DNA from: Pallidibacillus pasinlerensis
GTDB lineage: Bacteria > Bacillota > Bacilli > Bacillales > Caldibacillaceae
NCBI RefSeq assembly: GCF_009996845.1
Contig: NZ_JAACYS010000011.1
Coordinates: 1-58,378 of the forward strand
Length of the DNA stretch: 58,378 nt
Reading direction: 5' to 3'
A program made the position numbers and the translations under genes. Below, piece by piece: positions 18,538 to 28,143 of the stretch. The notes beneath the pieces were generated by a model, which saw only the letters and a list, made by a program, of their open reading frames with translations, did not search any database and was not told the DNA's origin. How positions within the stretch are numbered: position 1 is the first letter of the stretch; each line of letters begins with the position of its first letter.

Positions 18538-19576
18538 TTAGATCACCTGTATTCATATATGGTAAGGCACTTTCATAGGTAATTTTACCTGTGCTTAATA
18601 ATCCTTGAATCGACATTTCCAATGTGTGCATCCCTTGGGCACGGCTTGTCTGCAATACGTTCTGTATTTGGTGTATTTTTTCATTACGAATTAAGTTGGC
18701 AACGGATGGTGTATTTATTAAAATCTCAGTAGCAGCTACCCTACCAGAACCATCCTTCAATGGAAACAATCGCTGTGAAATAACTCCTTTCAAAACATTT
18801 GCTACTTGTAAGCGAACTTGACGTTGTTGGTGAGGTTGGAATACATCAATAATTCGGTCAATTGTTTGGGCTGCACTTGATGTGTGTAAAGTAGCTAGGA
18901 CTAAATGCCCGGTTTCCGCAGCTGTTATGGCCGTTGAAATGGTCTCAAGGTCCCGCATCTCACCAACCAAAATAATATCTGGATCTTGCCTTAAGGCAGC
19001 CCGAAGACCATTCGCAAAACTTAAAGTGTCTGCACCAACTTCTCGCTGATTTACAATCGACTTTTTATGAGAGTGAACGTATTCAATCGGATCTTCCAAC
19101 GTAATGATATGTTTCGCATACTTTTGATTAATATAATCAATCATAGCTGCAAGAGTAGTTGATTTCCCTGAACCTGTTGGCCCAGTCACTAATATTAACC
19201 CTTGTGGATTCTCCATTAACGATTCTAACGTTTTAGGCATATTTAGCTCACTAATTGATGGTATTTTAGTCGGAATCGTACGAATCGCAATACTAATACT
19301 ATCACGCTGACGAAATGCATTTAAACGAAAGCGACTAGTACTTTCTAACTCATAGTTAAAATCGACTTCTCCTTTTGTCACAAACTCATTCCAAAGTTGC
19401 TCAGGAATAATCTCTTTCGCCATTTGTTCAGTATCTGTTCGTGATAACGGATAACTACCAACCGGTTGTAATTTTCCATTAATCCGTAATACTGGTGGGG
19501 AATCGACGATAATATGGAGGTCTGAAGCTTTACTATAGAATGCATTTTCTAACAGTCCTACAATTGTTTTTTTCAT
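18524..19576 (-). CDS. pilT: pilus retraction ATPase PilT
   Basis: A 350-residue hexameric secretion ATPase. It has Walker A GPTGSGKST (about residue 130), an Asp box near 155-165, Walker B ILVGEMRDLET (about 198) and the His box LATLHTSS (about 225). AIRTIPTKIPS and the C-terminal family features distinguish it from PilB. PilT depolymerises pili, so these should be retractable and support twitching or DNA uptake. Competence-only comG systems lack it. Start follows AAGGAGG. Confidence 0.95.
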   Translation of the reverse strand: MKKTIVGLLENAFYSKASDLHIIVDSPPVLRINGKLQPVGSYPLSRTDTEQMAKEIIPEQLWNEFVTKGEVDFNYELESTSRFRLNAFRQRDSISIAIRTIPTKIPSISELNMPKTLESLMENPQGLILVTGPTGSGKSTTLAAMIDYINQKYAKHIITLEDPIEYVHSHKKSIVNQREVGADTLSFANGLRAALRQDPDIILVGEMRDLETISTAITAAETGHLVLATLHTSSAAQTIDRIIDVFQPHQQRQVRLQVANVLKGVISQRLFPLKDGSGRVAATEILINTPSVANLIRNEKIHQIQNVLQTSRAQGMHTLEMSIQGLLSTGKITYESALPYMNTGDLNGRL

Positions 19577-19588
19577 ACTTCTCCCTCC

Positions 19589-21244
19589 TTAGTCTAAAAC
19601 AGCAACCCGTAATACCTCTTCAGTAGTAGTTAATCCTTCTTTTACTTTTAACAAACCATCATCGACTAAAAATTTCAATCCATTTTGCCGAGCTAGATTG
19701 CGAATTTCTACTGTAGACGATTTACTTAGAATTAAACGTCTAATATCTTCATCAATTGTTAAAATTTCATGAATGGCAATACGTCCTCGATATCCCGTAT
19801 TGTTACAACTTCCGCAGCCTTGCCCACGACGTACCGTTTCAATTCGTAAACCTCGACTTGCAAAAATTTCCTTTTCTCGTTCATTGGCTGGTACTTCTTG
19901 TCCACAATCACGACAAACCCTACGTACAAGTCGTTGTGCAACTATACCAATAATCGATGAAGAAATGAGAAAAGGTTCAATTCCCATATCATCCAAGCGA
20001 GATAGCGCTTCTACTGCACTGTTCGTATGTAAAGTACTTAAAACTAAATGCCCCGTTAAGGATGCTCGAGTTGCAACTTCTGCAGTTTCCGAATCGCGAA
20101 TTTCCCCAATCATTAAAATATCTGGGTCTTGTCGTAAAATAGAACGTAAACCATTTGCAAAAGTTAACCCTACTTCTTCTTTTACTTGAATTTGGTTAAT
20201 CCCATCTAATTGATATTCAACCGGATCTTCTACAGTAATTATGTTTACTTCTTCTGAATTCAAGTGATTTAAAGCTGCATATAAGGTCGATGATTTTCCT
20301 GACCCGGTTGGACCTGTTATAAGAATGATACCATTCGGTTTTTTTAGCATATTCGAAAAAATTTCTGTATTTTCGTCTGTAAAACCAATTTTTTCAATAT
20401 TATTCATCGCATTTGATAAATCTAATAAACGCATAACGACTTTTTCGCCAAAAATCGTTGGCAATGTAGAAACACGTATATCGACCGGTCTAAAGTTAAT
20501 GGTTGTTTTTATTCGACCATCTTGTGGTAATCTAGATTCTGTAATATTCAAATTCGCCATAATTTTAATTCGGGCAATAATAACATTCTGCATATGTTTT
20601 GGTAATGATCGGTCCGTTTGTAAAATTCCATCTATCCGATAACGTACTCGAAAGTCATTTTCCTGTGGGTCAAAGTGAATATCACTCGCCCGTTGTGCCA
20701 ATCCGTTTGCGATGATTTGGTTAACTAGACGAACAACCGGTGAGTCATCACGGATTACTTGTTCATCTTCTAAAGATTCTTCTGGGGCAAACTCTCCCAT
20801 AATTTCTTCCATTGACTCTTGTAAGTCATAAAATTTCGTAATAGTACGGTATAATTCGTCTTTCATAGCAATAGCAGGTTCAATTTGGTAACCTGTGGCC
20901 ATACGTAACTCTTCTATAGCAAAATAATCCATCGGGTCTGCCATCGCAACTAGCAATTTATTTCTATCTTTGCGAATCGGCATCGCATAATGTCGTTTAG
21001 CCAATTCTTTTGGTACGAGTTGTATAAGATCGTGATCGATTGGATATTGACTTATATTGATATGGGGTATTCCAAGTTGGAACTCTAACACTTCAATTAA
21101 TTCTTGTTCCGAAATAAAGCCTTCACGTAGCAATGCGTCACCCAATTTTTCATCAGCTGATTTTGTGTTCAATGTATGGTTTAATTGTTCATTCGTAATT
21201 AAACCTGCCTCAACTAGTAAATCTCCTAACCGCTTTCTTGCCAA
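19589..21244 (-). CDS. pilB: pilus extension ATPase PilB
   Basis: A 551-residue GspE/PilB ATPase. It has an N-terminal MshE-N-type domain (about residues 1-145; LGDLLVEAGLIT repeats), Walker A GPTGSGKSS (about 317), Walker B ILMIGEIRDSE and the zinc tetracysteine set C-x2-C...C-x2-C (CRDCG, GCGSCNNTG, about 450-490). The start is TTG at 21244 behind AGAGGG. MshE-N domains bind cyclic di-GMP in some PilB/MshE proteins, which is of interest given the GGDEF gene 5 kb away, but binding is not shown here. Confidence 0.95.
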   Translation of the reverse strand: MARKRLGDLLVEAGLITNEQLNHTLNTKSADEKLGDALLREGFISEQELIEVLEFQLGIPHINISQYPIDHDLIQLVPKELAKRHYAMPIRKDRNKLLVAMADPMDYFAIEELRMATGYQIEPAIAMKDELYRTITKFYDLQESMEEIMGEFAPEESLEDEQVIRDDSPVVRLVNQIIANGLAQRASDIHFDPQENDFRVRYRIDGILQTDRSLPKHMQNVIIARIKIMANLNITESRLPQDGRIKTTINFRPVDIRVSTLPTIFGEKVVMRLLDLSNAMNNIEKIGFTDENTEIFSNMLKKPNGIILITGPTGSGKSSTLYAALNHLNSEEVNIITVEDPVEYQLDGINQIQVKEEVGLTFANGLRSILRQDPDILMIGEIRDSETAEVATRASLTGHLVLSTLHTNSAVEALSRLDDMGIEPFLISSSIIGIVAQRLVRRVCRDCGQEVPANEREKEIFASRGLRIETVRRGQGCGSCNNTGYRGRIAIHEILTIDEDIRRLILSKSSTVEIRNLARQNGLKFLVDDGLLKVKEGLTTTEEVLRVAVLD

Positions 21245-21280
21245 TGGAATCCCTCTTTCTTTTATTACGAATTAGAATAT

Positions 21281-22723
21281 TTAGAGAGAAGATTCGACCT
21301 CATTCTCTTCCAGAGTTGGCTGCTCAGTATTATTTTCATCACTTGAACTACTTAATAATCCAAATAGGAACAACCAGCCAAGCAGTTCTCTTAACTGCTC
21401 CTCCGTTAATTCTTCACCATTAAATAAATCTAATTGTTCCAGAATAACATTTTCATCCACTTCATCTGGAGTAGATAATTCGGATAAGTTCGCATTATTA
21501 TTTATTATTTCCTTTATTTGAGAAACATCACTCGAAATATTAGTTTCTTCTTCCACAACATTAGATTCTTCATCAGAAACAGGAGATTTTAGAATAATTT
21601 TCGGTTGTGGTAAATAAAAATCTCTTGCGATTAGTTCTTTCGATACAACGGTACCATTACTATCCCGATTCGTTTTATAAACCTCAACTCGATTGCCATT
21701 TTGACCTGTTTGTATTACTTGTTCATGTCCTGGCTTTAAATCTTCATCATAACGGATTATAGTATGAAATTTCACATCAGTTTCATTTTCAATTGTATAC
21801 TCATGACTAGTATTAATTGGTGTGGAAAGTAGAGCAAGATTTAGCTCTGACCCTGCTTGTTGAATTAAAAACTTGTAACTAGTTGGTCCTGGGTTATATA
21901 TGACTAAATCAATATTATTCTTTGGATTTACATGTGCCTCTAATCCCGCTTTAGTATAAGTTGGAATTTCTCCTTGTGATGCACGTTCTACAACTTGTAA
22001 ATTTGTCTTCAGCGCAAGTGCATAAATCATCGATGCAACAAAATCCCCTTCCTTCTGCCCAAAATGACTTACTTCACTTGCAACTTGCTCATTAAAAGAG
22101 AAATTTGTGTTAGCAGGTATTTCTAACCCATTTACTTTATCAATGAACATTTTTAAATAACCATAATCCTTAGGCACTGTCCAAGTAGTTTCTGCGATTA
22201 TCTCTTCTGTTAGAAGGGCATCTGATGACAGAATTGCTTCAATTTCATGTTCCCCTAGATAGGATATAGTCTCTTCCATTAGTTTAATTGTTTGTTCTAT
22301 ATCTACAGCTTTTCCTAGTTGAGTGATAATATCTTCATCTAGTGAAACATTTACATAAAGTGGGACTTGTTTAGGTTGAGCTTTTTTAAAGAACTCATAC
22401 CAACGTTTTTTTACTTTCTCTTCTAAATCCTTTATTGATCCTTGAATATCAAAAGTAATTGAATTATAGGGTACTGATATTTGTTGACCGGGTACTGTAA
22501 CTTTTATTTCATCTACATTTTTCCATTTTTCAACTTTATCTAAAATTAAATTTATTGCTTCATCCGGAGTTTTTTCTCCGACATTAATTCCACCAATCAT
22601 TGAGCCTTCTGGGAAAATAGTCGCAGCTTTAGCAATGGAAGTATTTGAAACTCCCCAAACTAGTCCAGAAATAACAAATATTAATGTTATTAATGTGATT
22701 GACAACGTTTTTATATTTTTCAT
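21281..22723 (-). CDS. exported VanW-domain protein at the head of the pilus operon
   Basis: A 480-residue secreted or membrane-anchored protein. It has a signal/anchor helix at about residues 7-27, a putative peptidoglycan-binding region (about 40-170, with GGINVGEKTPDEA) and a VanW domain (about 205-310, with FSFNEQV, GDFVASMIYALALKTNLQ, NPGPTSYKF). A beta-rich G5-like stretch and an acidic tail of about 110 residues complete it. VanW function is unknown; it often occurs in wall-associated proteins. Start ATG 22723 follows AGGCAGG; the longer frame to 22807 is unsupported. It lies 36 bp before pilB and likely heads the operon. Confidence 0.8.
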   Translation of the reverse strand: MKNIKTLSITLITLIFVISGLVWGVSNTSIAKAATIFPEGSMIGGINVGEKTPDEAINLILDKVEKWKNVDEIKVTVPGQQISVPYNSITFDIQGSIKDLEEKVKKRWYEFFKKAQPKQVPLYVNVSLDEDIITQLGKAVDIEQTIKLMEETISYLGEHEIEAILSSDALLTEEIIAETTWTVPKDYGYLKMFIDKVNGLEIPANTNFSFNEQVASEVSHFGQKEGDFVASMIYALALKTNLQVVERASQGEIPTYTKAGLEAHVNPKNNIDLVIYNPGPTSYKFLIQQAGSELNLALLSTPINTSHEYTIENETDVKFHTIIRYDEDLKPGHEQVIQTGQNGNRVEVYKTNRDSNGTVVSKELIARDFYLPQPKIILKSPVSDEESNVVEEETNISSDVSQIKEIINNNANLSELSTPDEVDENVILEQLDLFNGEELTEEQLRELLGWLFLFGLLSSSSDENNTEQPTLEENEVESSL

Positions 22724-23044
22724 TGCTAAACCTGCCTTTCTATAAAGTTCAAAACTAATAATGTAGTAAATTAAACCTAAATTAACTACAATTATAGTGT
22801 AAATCATGTAATTCTTATGTTATATTCATTGTAATACGAAACACTATGTAAAGGAATATAGATTTTTAAAAAATGATGAAATTTTCGTAAAAACCTTCCT
22901 TCTTTACCACTATTTTATTTTTATTAATATAAATAATCAACCCGATATATGTAAATTGTCCTGTTTACACTTATAATTCCCTAAAAAATTCATCATTTTC
23001 AGGACCAAAGCATCAAACTTATGTCTACAAAGGCGGTATTGTCT

Positions 23045-23464
23045 ATGAAAATATTAAAATCAAATAATAAAGGATTTACTTTAATTGAGATAGTCGGCTC
23101 TATAACAATTCTTGCTATCATTTTAACAGTATCAATAAATATTTTTGTTTCTACGAATAAAACAGCAGTTTCTAATAATGAAAAATTAGTAGCTATTCAT
23201 TTAGCAAAAGCAACTCTAGAACGAGTTAGAGAAAATTTTGACCATTATTTTATCGATGAAAGTAATAATTTGAAATATAAAAATGAAGAGTTTGTACTCA
23301 TTAACAATAAGGAATACGAAGTCAAAGTTTCTATTGTTGGTGGAAAAACTCCAACAAAGAATAGCTTAGTTCATGTATTAGTAGAGGTTAATCTACTAGA
23401 TGCTCAAAGACCCGTATCATCAAAAGTAGAAGGATATGTTGCCTATGATCCAAAAAATGATTAA
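23045..23464 (+). CDS. type IV pilin-like protein (minor pilin 1)
   Basis: A 139-residue prepilin-like protein. The leader ends NNKG, cleavage falls before FTLIEIVGSITILAII, and Glu+5 is present. ATG 23045 is preceded by AAAGGCGG. It begins a plus-strand set of three overlapping pilin-like genes, divergent from the pilus motor operon. It is probably a minor pilin of PilV/GspI type, but the soluble part is too divergent to name. Confidence 0.85.
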   Translation: MKILKSNNKGFTLIEIVGSITILAIILTVSINIFVSTNKTAVSNNEKLVAIHLAKATLERVRENFDHYFIDESNNLKYKNEEFVLINNKEYEVKVSIVGGKTPTKNSLVHVLVEVNLLDAQRPVSSKVEGYVAYDPKND

Positions 23465-23972
23465 AAACTATAATGGAATAACACTAGTCGAACTCGTTGC
23501 AGCTATAGCTTTATTAGGAGTAATTTCAATACTTACCTATTCTGTTTTATTTACTGGTATAAAAGCAAATGAAAGAATAATGGAAGAGTCAAAACTTCGT
23601 GACGAGGCTGACTATATTATGACACATTTTATAGAAGTCTTTTTTACATTAAAAGATTCACAAATTGACCGAGTGAATTCATTTTATGATGAGCCTGATT
23701 CAAACGGAAATTACTATATTCGTTTGAAAACTGGAGAAAAAATTGGATTTTATAATGGAAAAGTATTAATAAAAGATGAGGCAATTAAACTATTAAATGA
23801 CGATATAAAGCTTGGAAAAAACTCAAAAATCGAAACAACACTTAATTCTGAGGGTGACAAATCAATTAACAGATTTAAAATAACCCTTGTTGTAGAATCC
23901 AAGAAAACAGATCAGAATTTAGAATTAGAAAGTATATTCGATGTGTTTAAAGTTCGAGAGGAGGGAGAATAA
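23445..23972 (+). CDS. type IV pilin-like protein (minor pilin 2, PilW/GspJ type)
   Basis: A 175-residue prepilin-like protein. MIQKMIKNYNG leads to the cleavage site before ITLVELVAAIALLGVIS, and the mature chain has Glu+5. The soluble head is charged and unassigned. ATG 23445 lies 11 nt behind AGAAGG; an ATG at 23436 is too close to that site. It overlaps the previous gene by 20 bp, which indicates translational coupling. Confidence 0.82.
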   Translation: MIQKMIKNYNGITLVELVAAIALLGVISILTYSVLFTGIKANERIMEESKLRDEADYIMTHFIEVFFTLKDSQIDRVNSFYDEPDSNGNYYIRLKTGEKIGFYNGKVLIKDEAIKLLNDDIKLGKNSKIETTLNSEGDKSINRFKITLVVESKKTDQNLELESIFDVFKVREEGE

Positions 23973-25873
23973 TGAGATTTATAAAAAACGATAAAGGTTA
24001 CTCGATGTTATTAACCATTTTCGTGTTCCTGTTATTTACTATTCTTTCTATTTCGCTTTTATCAGTAACACTTGCAGGAGCAAACCGGAATAGTATTAGT
24101 GAAGATAATATTCAATCTACAGAACTAGCACAGATGGGAATTGATTCTGCGATAGAATCTATTCATTCAGAAATAGAAGCTGAATTATTAAATAAATCAG
24201 GTATAAACGCAGAAATAATAAGTGTTACTAGAGAAACTTTCGAAAAGGTTTTGGATGATAAATTAAAAGAGTATACTGGTAAAACTATTAAGTCAACGGA
24301 TTTAAAAACAGGGAACTTCACAGTAACTATAGGGGATGATATACATACAGATCCAAACAACCCTTTAAAAAAGTCACTTAAAATTACGAGTAAAGGTATT
24401 GTAGACGGCACAGAAAAAGTAATTACTTCTACTGTCGAATTTGGTCAAACTGAATTTGACACATTAAATTATGCCATTGGTACAAATATTTCAGATAAGT
24501 GTCGTAATAACAGCAATAATTGTGATAACGGTGAAGGTAATGTCTTTTTACATGGCGGTGTGCAGATAAAAGGAGATATGAAAGTAGAAGGTGATTTATT
24601 CACTAGTAAGAAAGCATACTATTATATAGGAAGAGAACGCTGGCAAACCACTTTAAAACCTAGTATTCTCCCAATTGAAAATGGACCAAAACCTCGGTTA
24701 TTTTTAGGAGGAAATATTTATAATAACGACAATATAAATTCCGGATACTCTAGTCATATAAAAACTAAAAAAGGAAAGTTTAACAATCGATACTTGGTCA
24801 ATAAAAATAATATTCATAATGCTTTTAATTTTGGAGAAGCTCCGATTTATAGTTCTATCCTAGCTAACCAAAAGAATGATATCAATATAGAAAATACAAT
24901 CTCATCAATAAAAAGTATTTTAGAAGAAAAAGAGACAGAATATGTATACGAGTCTTCAAACAAGTACTATTTCCACAAAAATTATGAACACATGAATAAC
25001 GATAAAAAAATAGTACCGGTTAGTGGATATAATGAAGTAGAAAAGGAATGTAAAAAATATTCGTGGTTATTTCCATGGATATGTGATGAATTGGAATATG
25101 AATATAAACCAATTATCAATTCAAATCATGTACATTCCTTTACAGGAGACAGTAAATTTAAATATTTTTATACAGATGGAGGTTTGACAATCTCAAATAG
25201 AGGTTCATTTAGTGTAAAGAAATCCAATTTAACAAAGTTTAATATTGAAGGAGATATAAAAAATCCAAATAATAAGGAAGCAGCCGCTTATATAGGTGGA
25301 AAGTTAACTATAGGAAACGAGTCTGAAAGCTCTTATGATATAAATCGGTATGATAATATAGAAGTCTCTGGTCTGTTCTATGTTGATGATGATTTACACA
25401 TAAGAGGAGCAAATGCTAAATTTAATGCTATTATGTTTGTTAATGGTGATGTGACCATTGAATATTCTCAAATAAGAGGATTAAATTATGGATCCGGTAA
25501 AAAAGGATCACTCCTTATTTTTGCTACTGGGGATGTCAATATTAGAAATAATAGCGTGAATAGTGATATTGAAAATCCGAGTGACATAAAAGGTTATTTC
25601 TATTCTGAAAAGGACATGGAAATATTTGGTGTAGGTTCTAATATGCATATCAATGGAGGTATTGCAGCAAAAAGTGTGGTTTTAAATGCCGTACGTGGAA
25701 ATTCAAACGCTTCAAACCATTACTTCCCAGATGCGACTAATTCAAGTAAACCTTCAAGATTACAGATAAATTACGATTCAGATTTAATCGAAACATTTAA
25801 TGACTTAATCATAATGCAGCCGATCATTAACCATATTGATCCTCCAAGGGTAATTGAAAGAGGCTGGAAATAA
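23972..25873 (+). CDS. large PilX-like pilus protein with beta-helix-like C-terminus
   Basis: A 633-residue protein with a PilX_N-type N-terminus: MRFIKNDKGYSMLLTIFVF, a hydrophobic helix to about residue 34, then ELAQMGIDSAIE helix. It lacks the canonical Glu+5. Residues about 155-620 are unusually long for a pilin and contain repeated short beta turns (GDMKVEGDLF, GDVTIEYS, GDVNIRNNS, NMHINGG), suggesting a beta-solenoid. Such architecture would suit a tip or shaft adhesin, but that is inference. It starts in the TAATG overlap with the preceding gene. Confidence 0.75.
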   Translation: MRFIKNDKGYSMLLTIFVFLLFTILSISLLSVTLAGANRNSISEDNIQSTELAQMGIDSAIESIHSEIEAELLNKSGINAEIISVTRETFEKVLDDKLKEYTGKTIKSTDLKTGNFTVTIGDDIHTDPNNPLKKSLKITSKGIVDGTEKVITSTVEFGQTEFDTLNYAIGTNISDKCRNNSNNCDNGEGNVFLHGGVQIKGDMKVEGDLFTSKKAYYYIGRERWQTTLKPSILPIENGPKPRLFLGGNIYNNDNINSGYSSHIKTKKGKFNNRYLVNKNNIHNAFNFGEAPIYSSILANQKNDINIENTISSIKSILEEKETEYVYESSNKYYFHKNYEHMNNDKKIVPVSGYNEVEKECKKYSWLFPWICDELEYEYKPIINSNHVHSFTGDSKFKYFYTDGGLTISNRGSFSVKKSNLTKFNIEGDIKNPNNKEAAAYIGGKLTIGNESESSYDINRYDNIEVSGLFYVDDDLHIRGANAKFNAIMFVNGDVTIEYSQIRGLNYGSGKKGSLLIFATGDVNIRNNSVNSDIENPSDIKGYFYSEKDMEIFGVGSNMHINGGIAAKSVVLNAVRGNSNASNHYFPDATNSSKPSRLQINYDSDLIETFNDLIIMQPIINHIDPPRVIERGWK

Positions 25874-25936
25874 AAATATAAAATTTTGTCCAAAAACCAA
25901 TTACGACAAAGTTTCGAAGTTATTTTAACAGATTAA

Positions 25937-26176
25937 GCGCTCATTTCATCTCTAACTCAAGTCGATTTAGCAAACAAATATGTAACCTTGGAATTACGTG
26001 CTGGACCTAAGTTAAACAATCAACTTGAACCTTCTTTAATCGAGGTGACAATTAAGACAACAAGTCGGACCAATTCAATTGAATCTACTTCAAAAAGTGA
26101 TAATATTAAAAACCCAAAACAAATAACAAATTGGGAGCTCGGTTTAAACGGCGAATACTATCAAAAAAAATGGTAA
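25937..26176 (+). pseudogene. remnant downstream of the minor pilin genes
   Basis: An open stretch of 79 codons with no ATG and no ribosome binding site. The encoded segment begins ALISSLTQVDLANKYVTL and ends WELGLNGEYYQKKW. Its periodic beta-type sequence and in-line position after the pilin set suggest the 3' end of a lost or truncated pilus-associated gene. Its last codons lie inside the terminator of the opposing GGDEF gene. I do not recognise a family. Confidence 0.35.
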
Positions 26177-26213
26177 ATGGATTTGCATAGTAACTTTAAA
26201 GTCCATTTACCAT
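26163..26213 (-). terminator. intrinsic terminator of the GGDEF gene
   Basis: On the minus strand a perfect 12-bp stem (arms ATGGTAAATGGA and TCCATTTACCAT) is followed by eight T residues, 17 nt past the GGDEF stop codon. Confidence 0.88.
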
Positions 26214-26229
26214 AATAATAATTCATAAA

Positions 26230-27951
26230 TCACTTCACATACTCCGCAACCCTATTCCTTCCAACCTGTTTGGCACCTAAATATAAGGCGCGGTCGGCAC
26301 AGCGGATTAAACTCATTTCTTCATCTGTATCGTCTGGAGCGTTGGCTAAACCAATACTAACTGTTAAATATACAGTTACTTTCTGTCGTTCGTCGGATAA
26401 ATCATTGTAAATTACAAATCGTTCATCTTCTATCCTTCTACGAATCCATTCACCAAAGTCGCGGGCTTCATCTTTATCCATGTTTGGTAACAGAACAACG
26501 AATTCCTCCCCACCGTATCGAGCGAGTAAGCCTCTATCTCCTACCATCTCTTCTAACAATTTCGCAACTTGGATTAATACCGCATCCCCACTTTGGTGAC
26601 CGTATGTATCATTCACCTTTTTAAAGTAATCAATATCCACGATTAATAAAGAAACAGTACGCCACTTTCCCGTTTGTAAATATCGAAAGGCTTCTTCAAT
26701 TCGATTCGTAAACACTCGGGCGTTATATAGGTTCGTTAACGAATCCCGTTCACTAGCATACTTCATTTCTTCATAATGACGAGCATTATCTAACGCTACC
26801 GCTAAATAGGAACATAAAATATCTAAAATCATCACATGATATTTTTCATAAATTCTTTTCTTCTCTGAACCGATAAAGAGTACACCTGTAACTTCATTAC
26901 TTTTTACCATCGGAACACAAATTCCACTTTCCATATCAAATGGAAAATACCCCTTATTATCTTTCAGCCATTCAACTTTCGTTTTATATAATAATGGCTT
27001 TCTAAGCTTCCACGCTTTACCAATAATTCCTTCTGTCACAACGATTGGGTCGAGGCTAACAGGATCTTCTACTCCCTTTTCATAACTACGAATTAACTCT
27101 AATTTTTCGTTATTTTTATTATCAAAAACATATAAGTAATCGATTGGAAAAAGATCAATTAATTTTTCAATAAAAATATTTAGAATTTCATTTGCTTGTA
27201 ATCGCTCAGTTAATTGGTGACCGAGTTCGGCAGTCCGTTGTAAATAATCATTCATTTGCTTACTCTTATTATAAAAATGCAATAAAATTTGACAACATAT
27301 AACCGGAAAACTCACAAATACCAAGCTAATAATTCCAATCATATTGTATAAATAATAAAGTAATAAACTGACTGGGAAAACAATTAAAACAATAACACTT
27401 TCCCATTTAAAAGCATCCGTAAAAAAAGGTGTCCGTCTTTGATACAAGACATTATTAATAAGGTAGTAGATTAAATAATTGGAGAATAAATAAGCAACTA
27501 AATAACCAGCTGCAGGAATGATAAATTGAATATTTGTTATGTTCGTCCCAATACCATGAACTCCACCGAGTAAATAAAAAACGGCAGCACTTGATAGTGA
27601 CATAACAAAATACATAATTGAATTTAAAGGAAAGGCGAATAAACGATCCTTCGTCAGTCGTAAACGGACCATTGCCGATAAAACGATAATTTGACCGAGT
27701 ATTAGTTCAGCAAGTAGACCGAACTCCATAAATACAACTAACGAGATCCACTGGGTGATTGAAAAAGGGATTTGTTTTAAAACAATTGGAATACCACCAG
27801 CAATGATGGCCACGATAATAAATGCAATAAAATCACCTAAATTCGAGCCTTTAATTGGGGGAAATTGTATAATTGCATAAATATTTACTACCAAAAACAA
27901 AATTGCCCATAAACTCCATACAATTGTCTGATTTTTTCTGCTAACGTTCAT
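26230..27951 (-). CDS. membrane GAF-GGDEF diguanylate cyclase
   Basis: A 573-residue protein. About seven or eight hydrophobic segments fill residues 10-220, a GAF-type sensor follows (about 245-390), and the GGDEF domain spans about 400-573. The active-site motif is GGEEF within RYGGEEFVVLL, with the DSLTNLYNARVF start, so it is likely an active cyclic di-GMP synthase. The RxxD inhibitory I-site normally 5 residues upstream is missing (GDRGLLARY), implying weak product inhibition. Start follows GGGGGGAAG. It is monocistronic, with its own terminator. Confidence 0.9.
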   Translation of the reverse strand: MNVSRKNQTIVWSLWAILFLVVNIYAIIQFPPIKGSNLGDFIAFIIVAIIAGGIPIVLKQIPFSITQWISLVVFMEFGLLAELILGQIIVLSAMVRLRLTKDRLFAFPLNSIMYFVMSLSSAAVFYLLGGVHGIGTNITNIQFIIPAAGYLVAYLFSNYLIYYLINNVLYQRRTPFFTDAFKWESVIVLIVFPVSLLLYYLYNMIGIISLVFVSFPVICCQILLHFYNKSKQMNDYLQRTAELGHQLTERLQANEILNIFIEKLIDLFPIDYLYVFDNKNNEKLELIRSYEKGVEDPVSLDPIVVTEGIIGKAWKLRKPLLYKTKVEWLKDNKGYFPFDMESGICVPMVKSNEVTGVLFIGSEKKRIYEKYHVMILDILCSYLAVALDNARHYEEMKYASERDSLTNLYNARVFTNRIEEAFRYLQTGKWRTVSLLIVDIDYFKKVNDTYGHQSGDAVLIQVAKLLEEMVGDRGLLARYGGEEFVVLLPNMDKDEARDFGEWIRRRIEDERFVIYNDLSDERQKVTVYLTVSIGLANAPDDTDEEMSLIRCADRALYLGAKQVGRNRVAEYVK

Positions 27952-28099
27952 AAATTCTTCCCCCCAAGAATCTGACTCTAAATAAACGCCGCTATATCAC
28001 TAGGGATTTCGACCTATTTTTTGAAAAAATTCGTAAAAATCGTTAATAATATTTTAACAAATTACGCTTTATTTGTCATTATCAATTCATTTCAAAGGA

Positions 28100-28123
28100 A
28101 AAAGAGGCATTATTGCCTCTTTT
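28100..28123 (-). terminator. intrinsic terminator of folC
   Basis: A 10-bp stem AAAAGAGGCA / TGCCTCTTTT with a 4-nt loop, with A and T runs on the flanks, 21 nt after the folC stop on the minus strand. Confidence 0.85.
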
Positions 28124-28143
28124 CTATGTATAATGTACTAATT

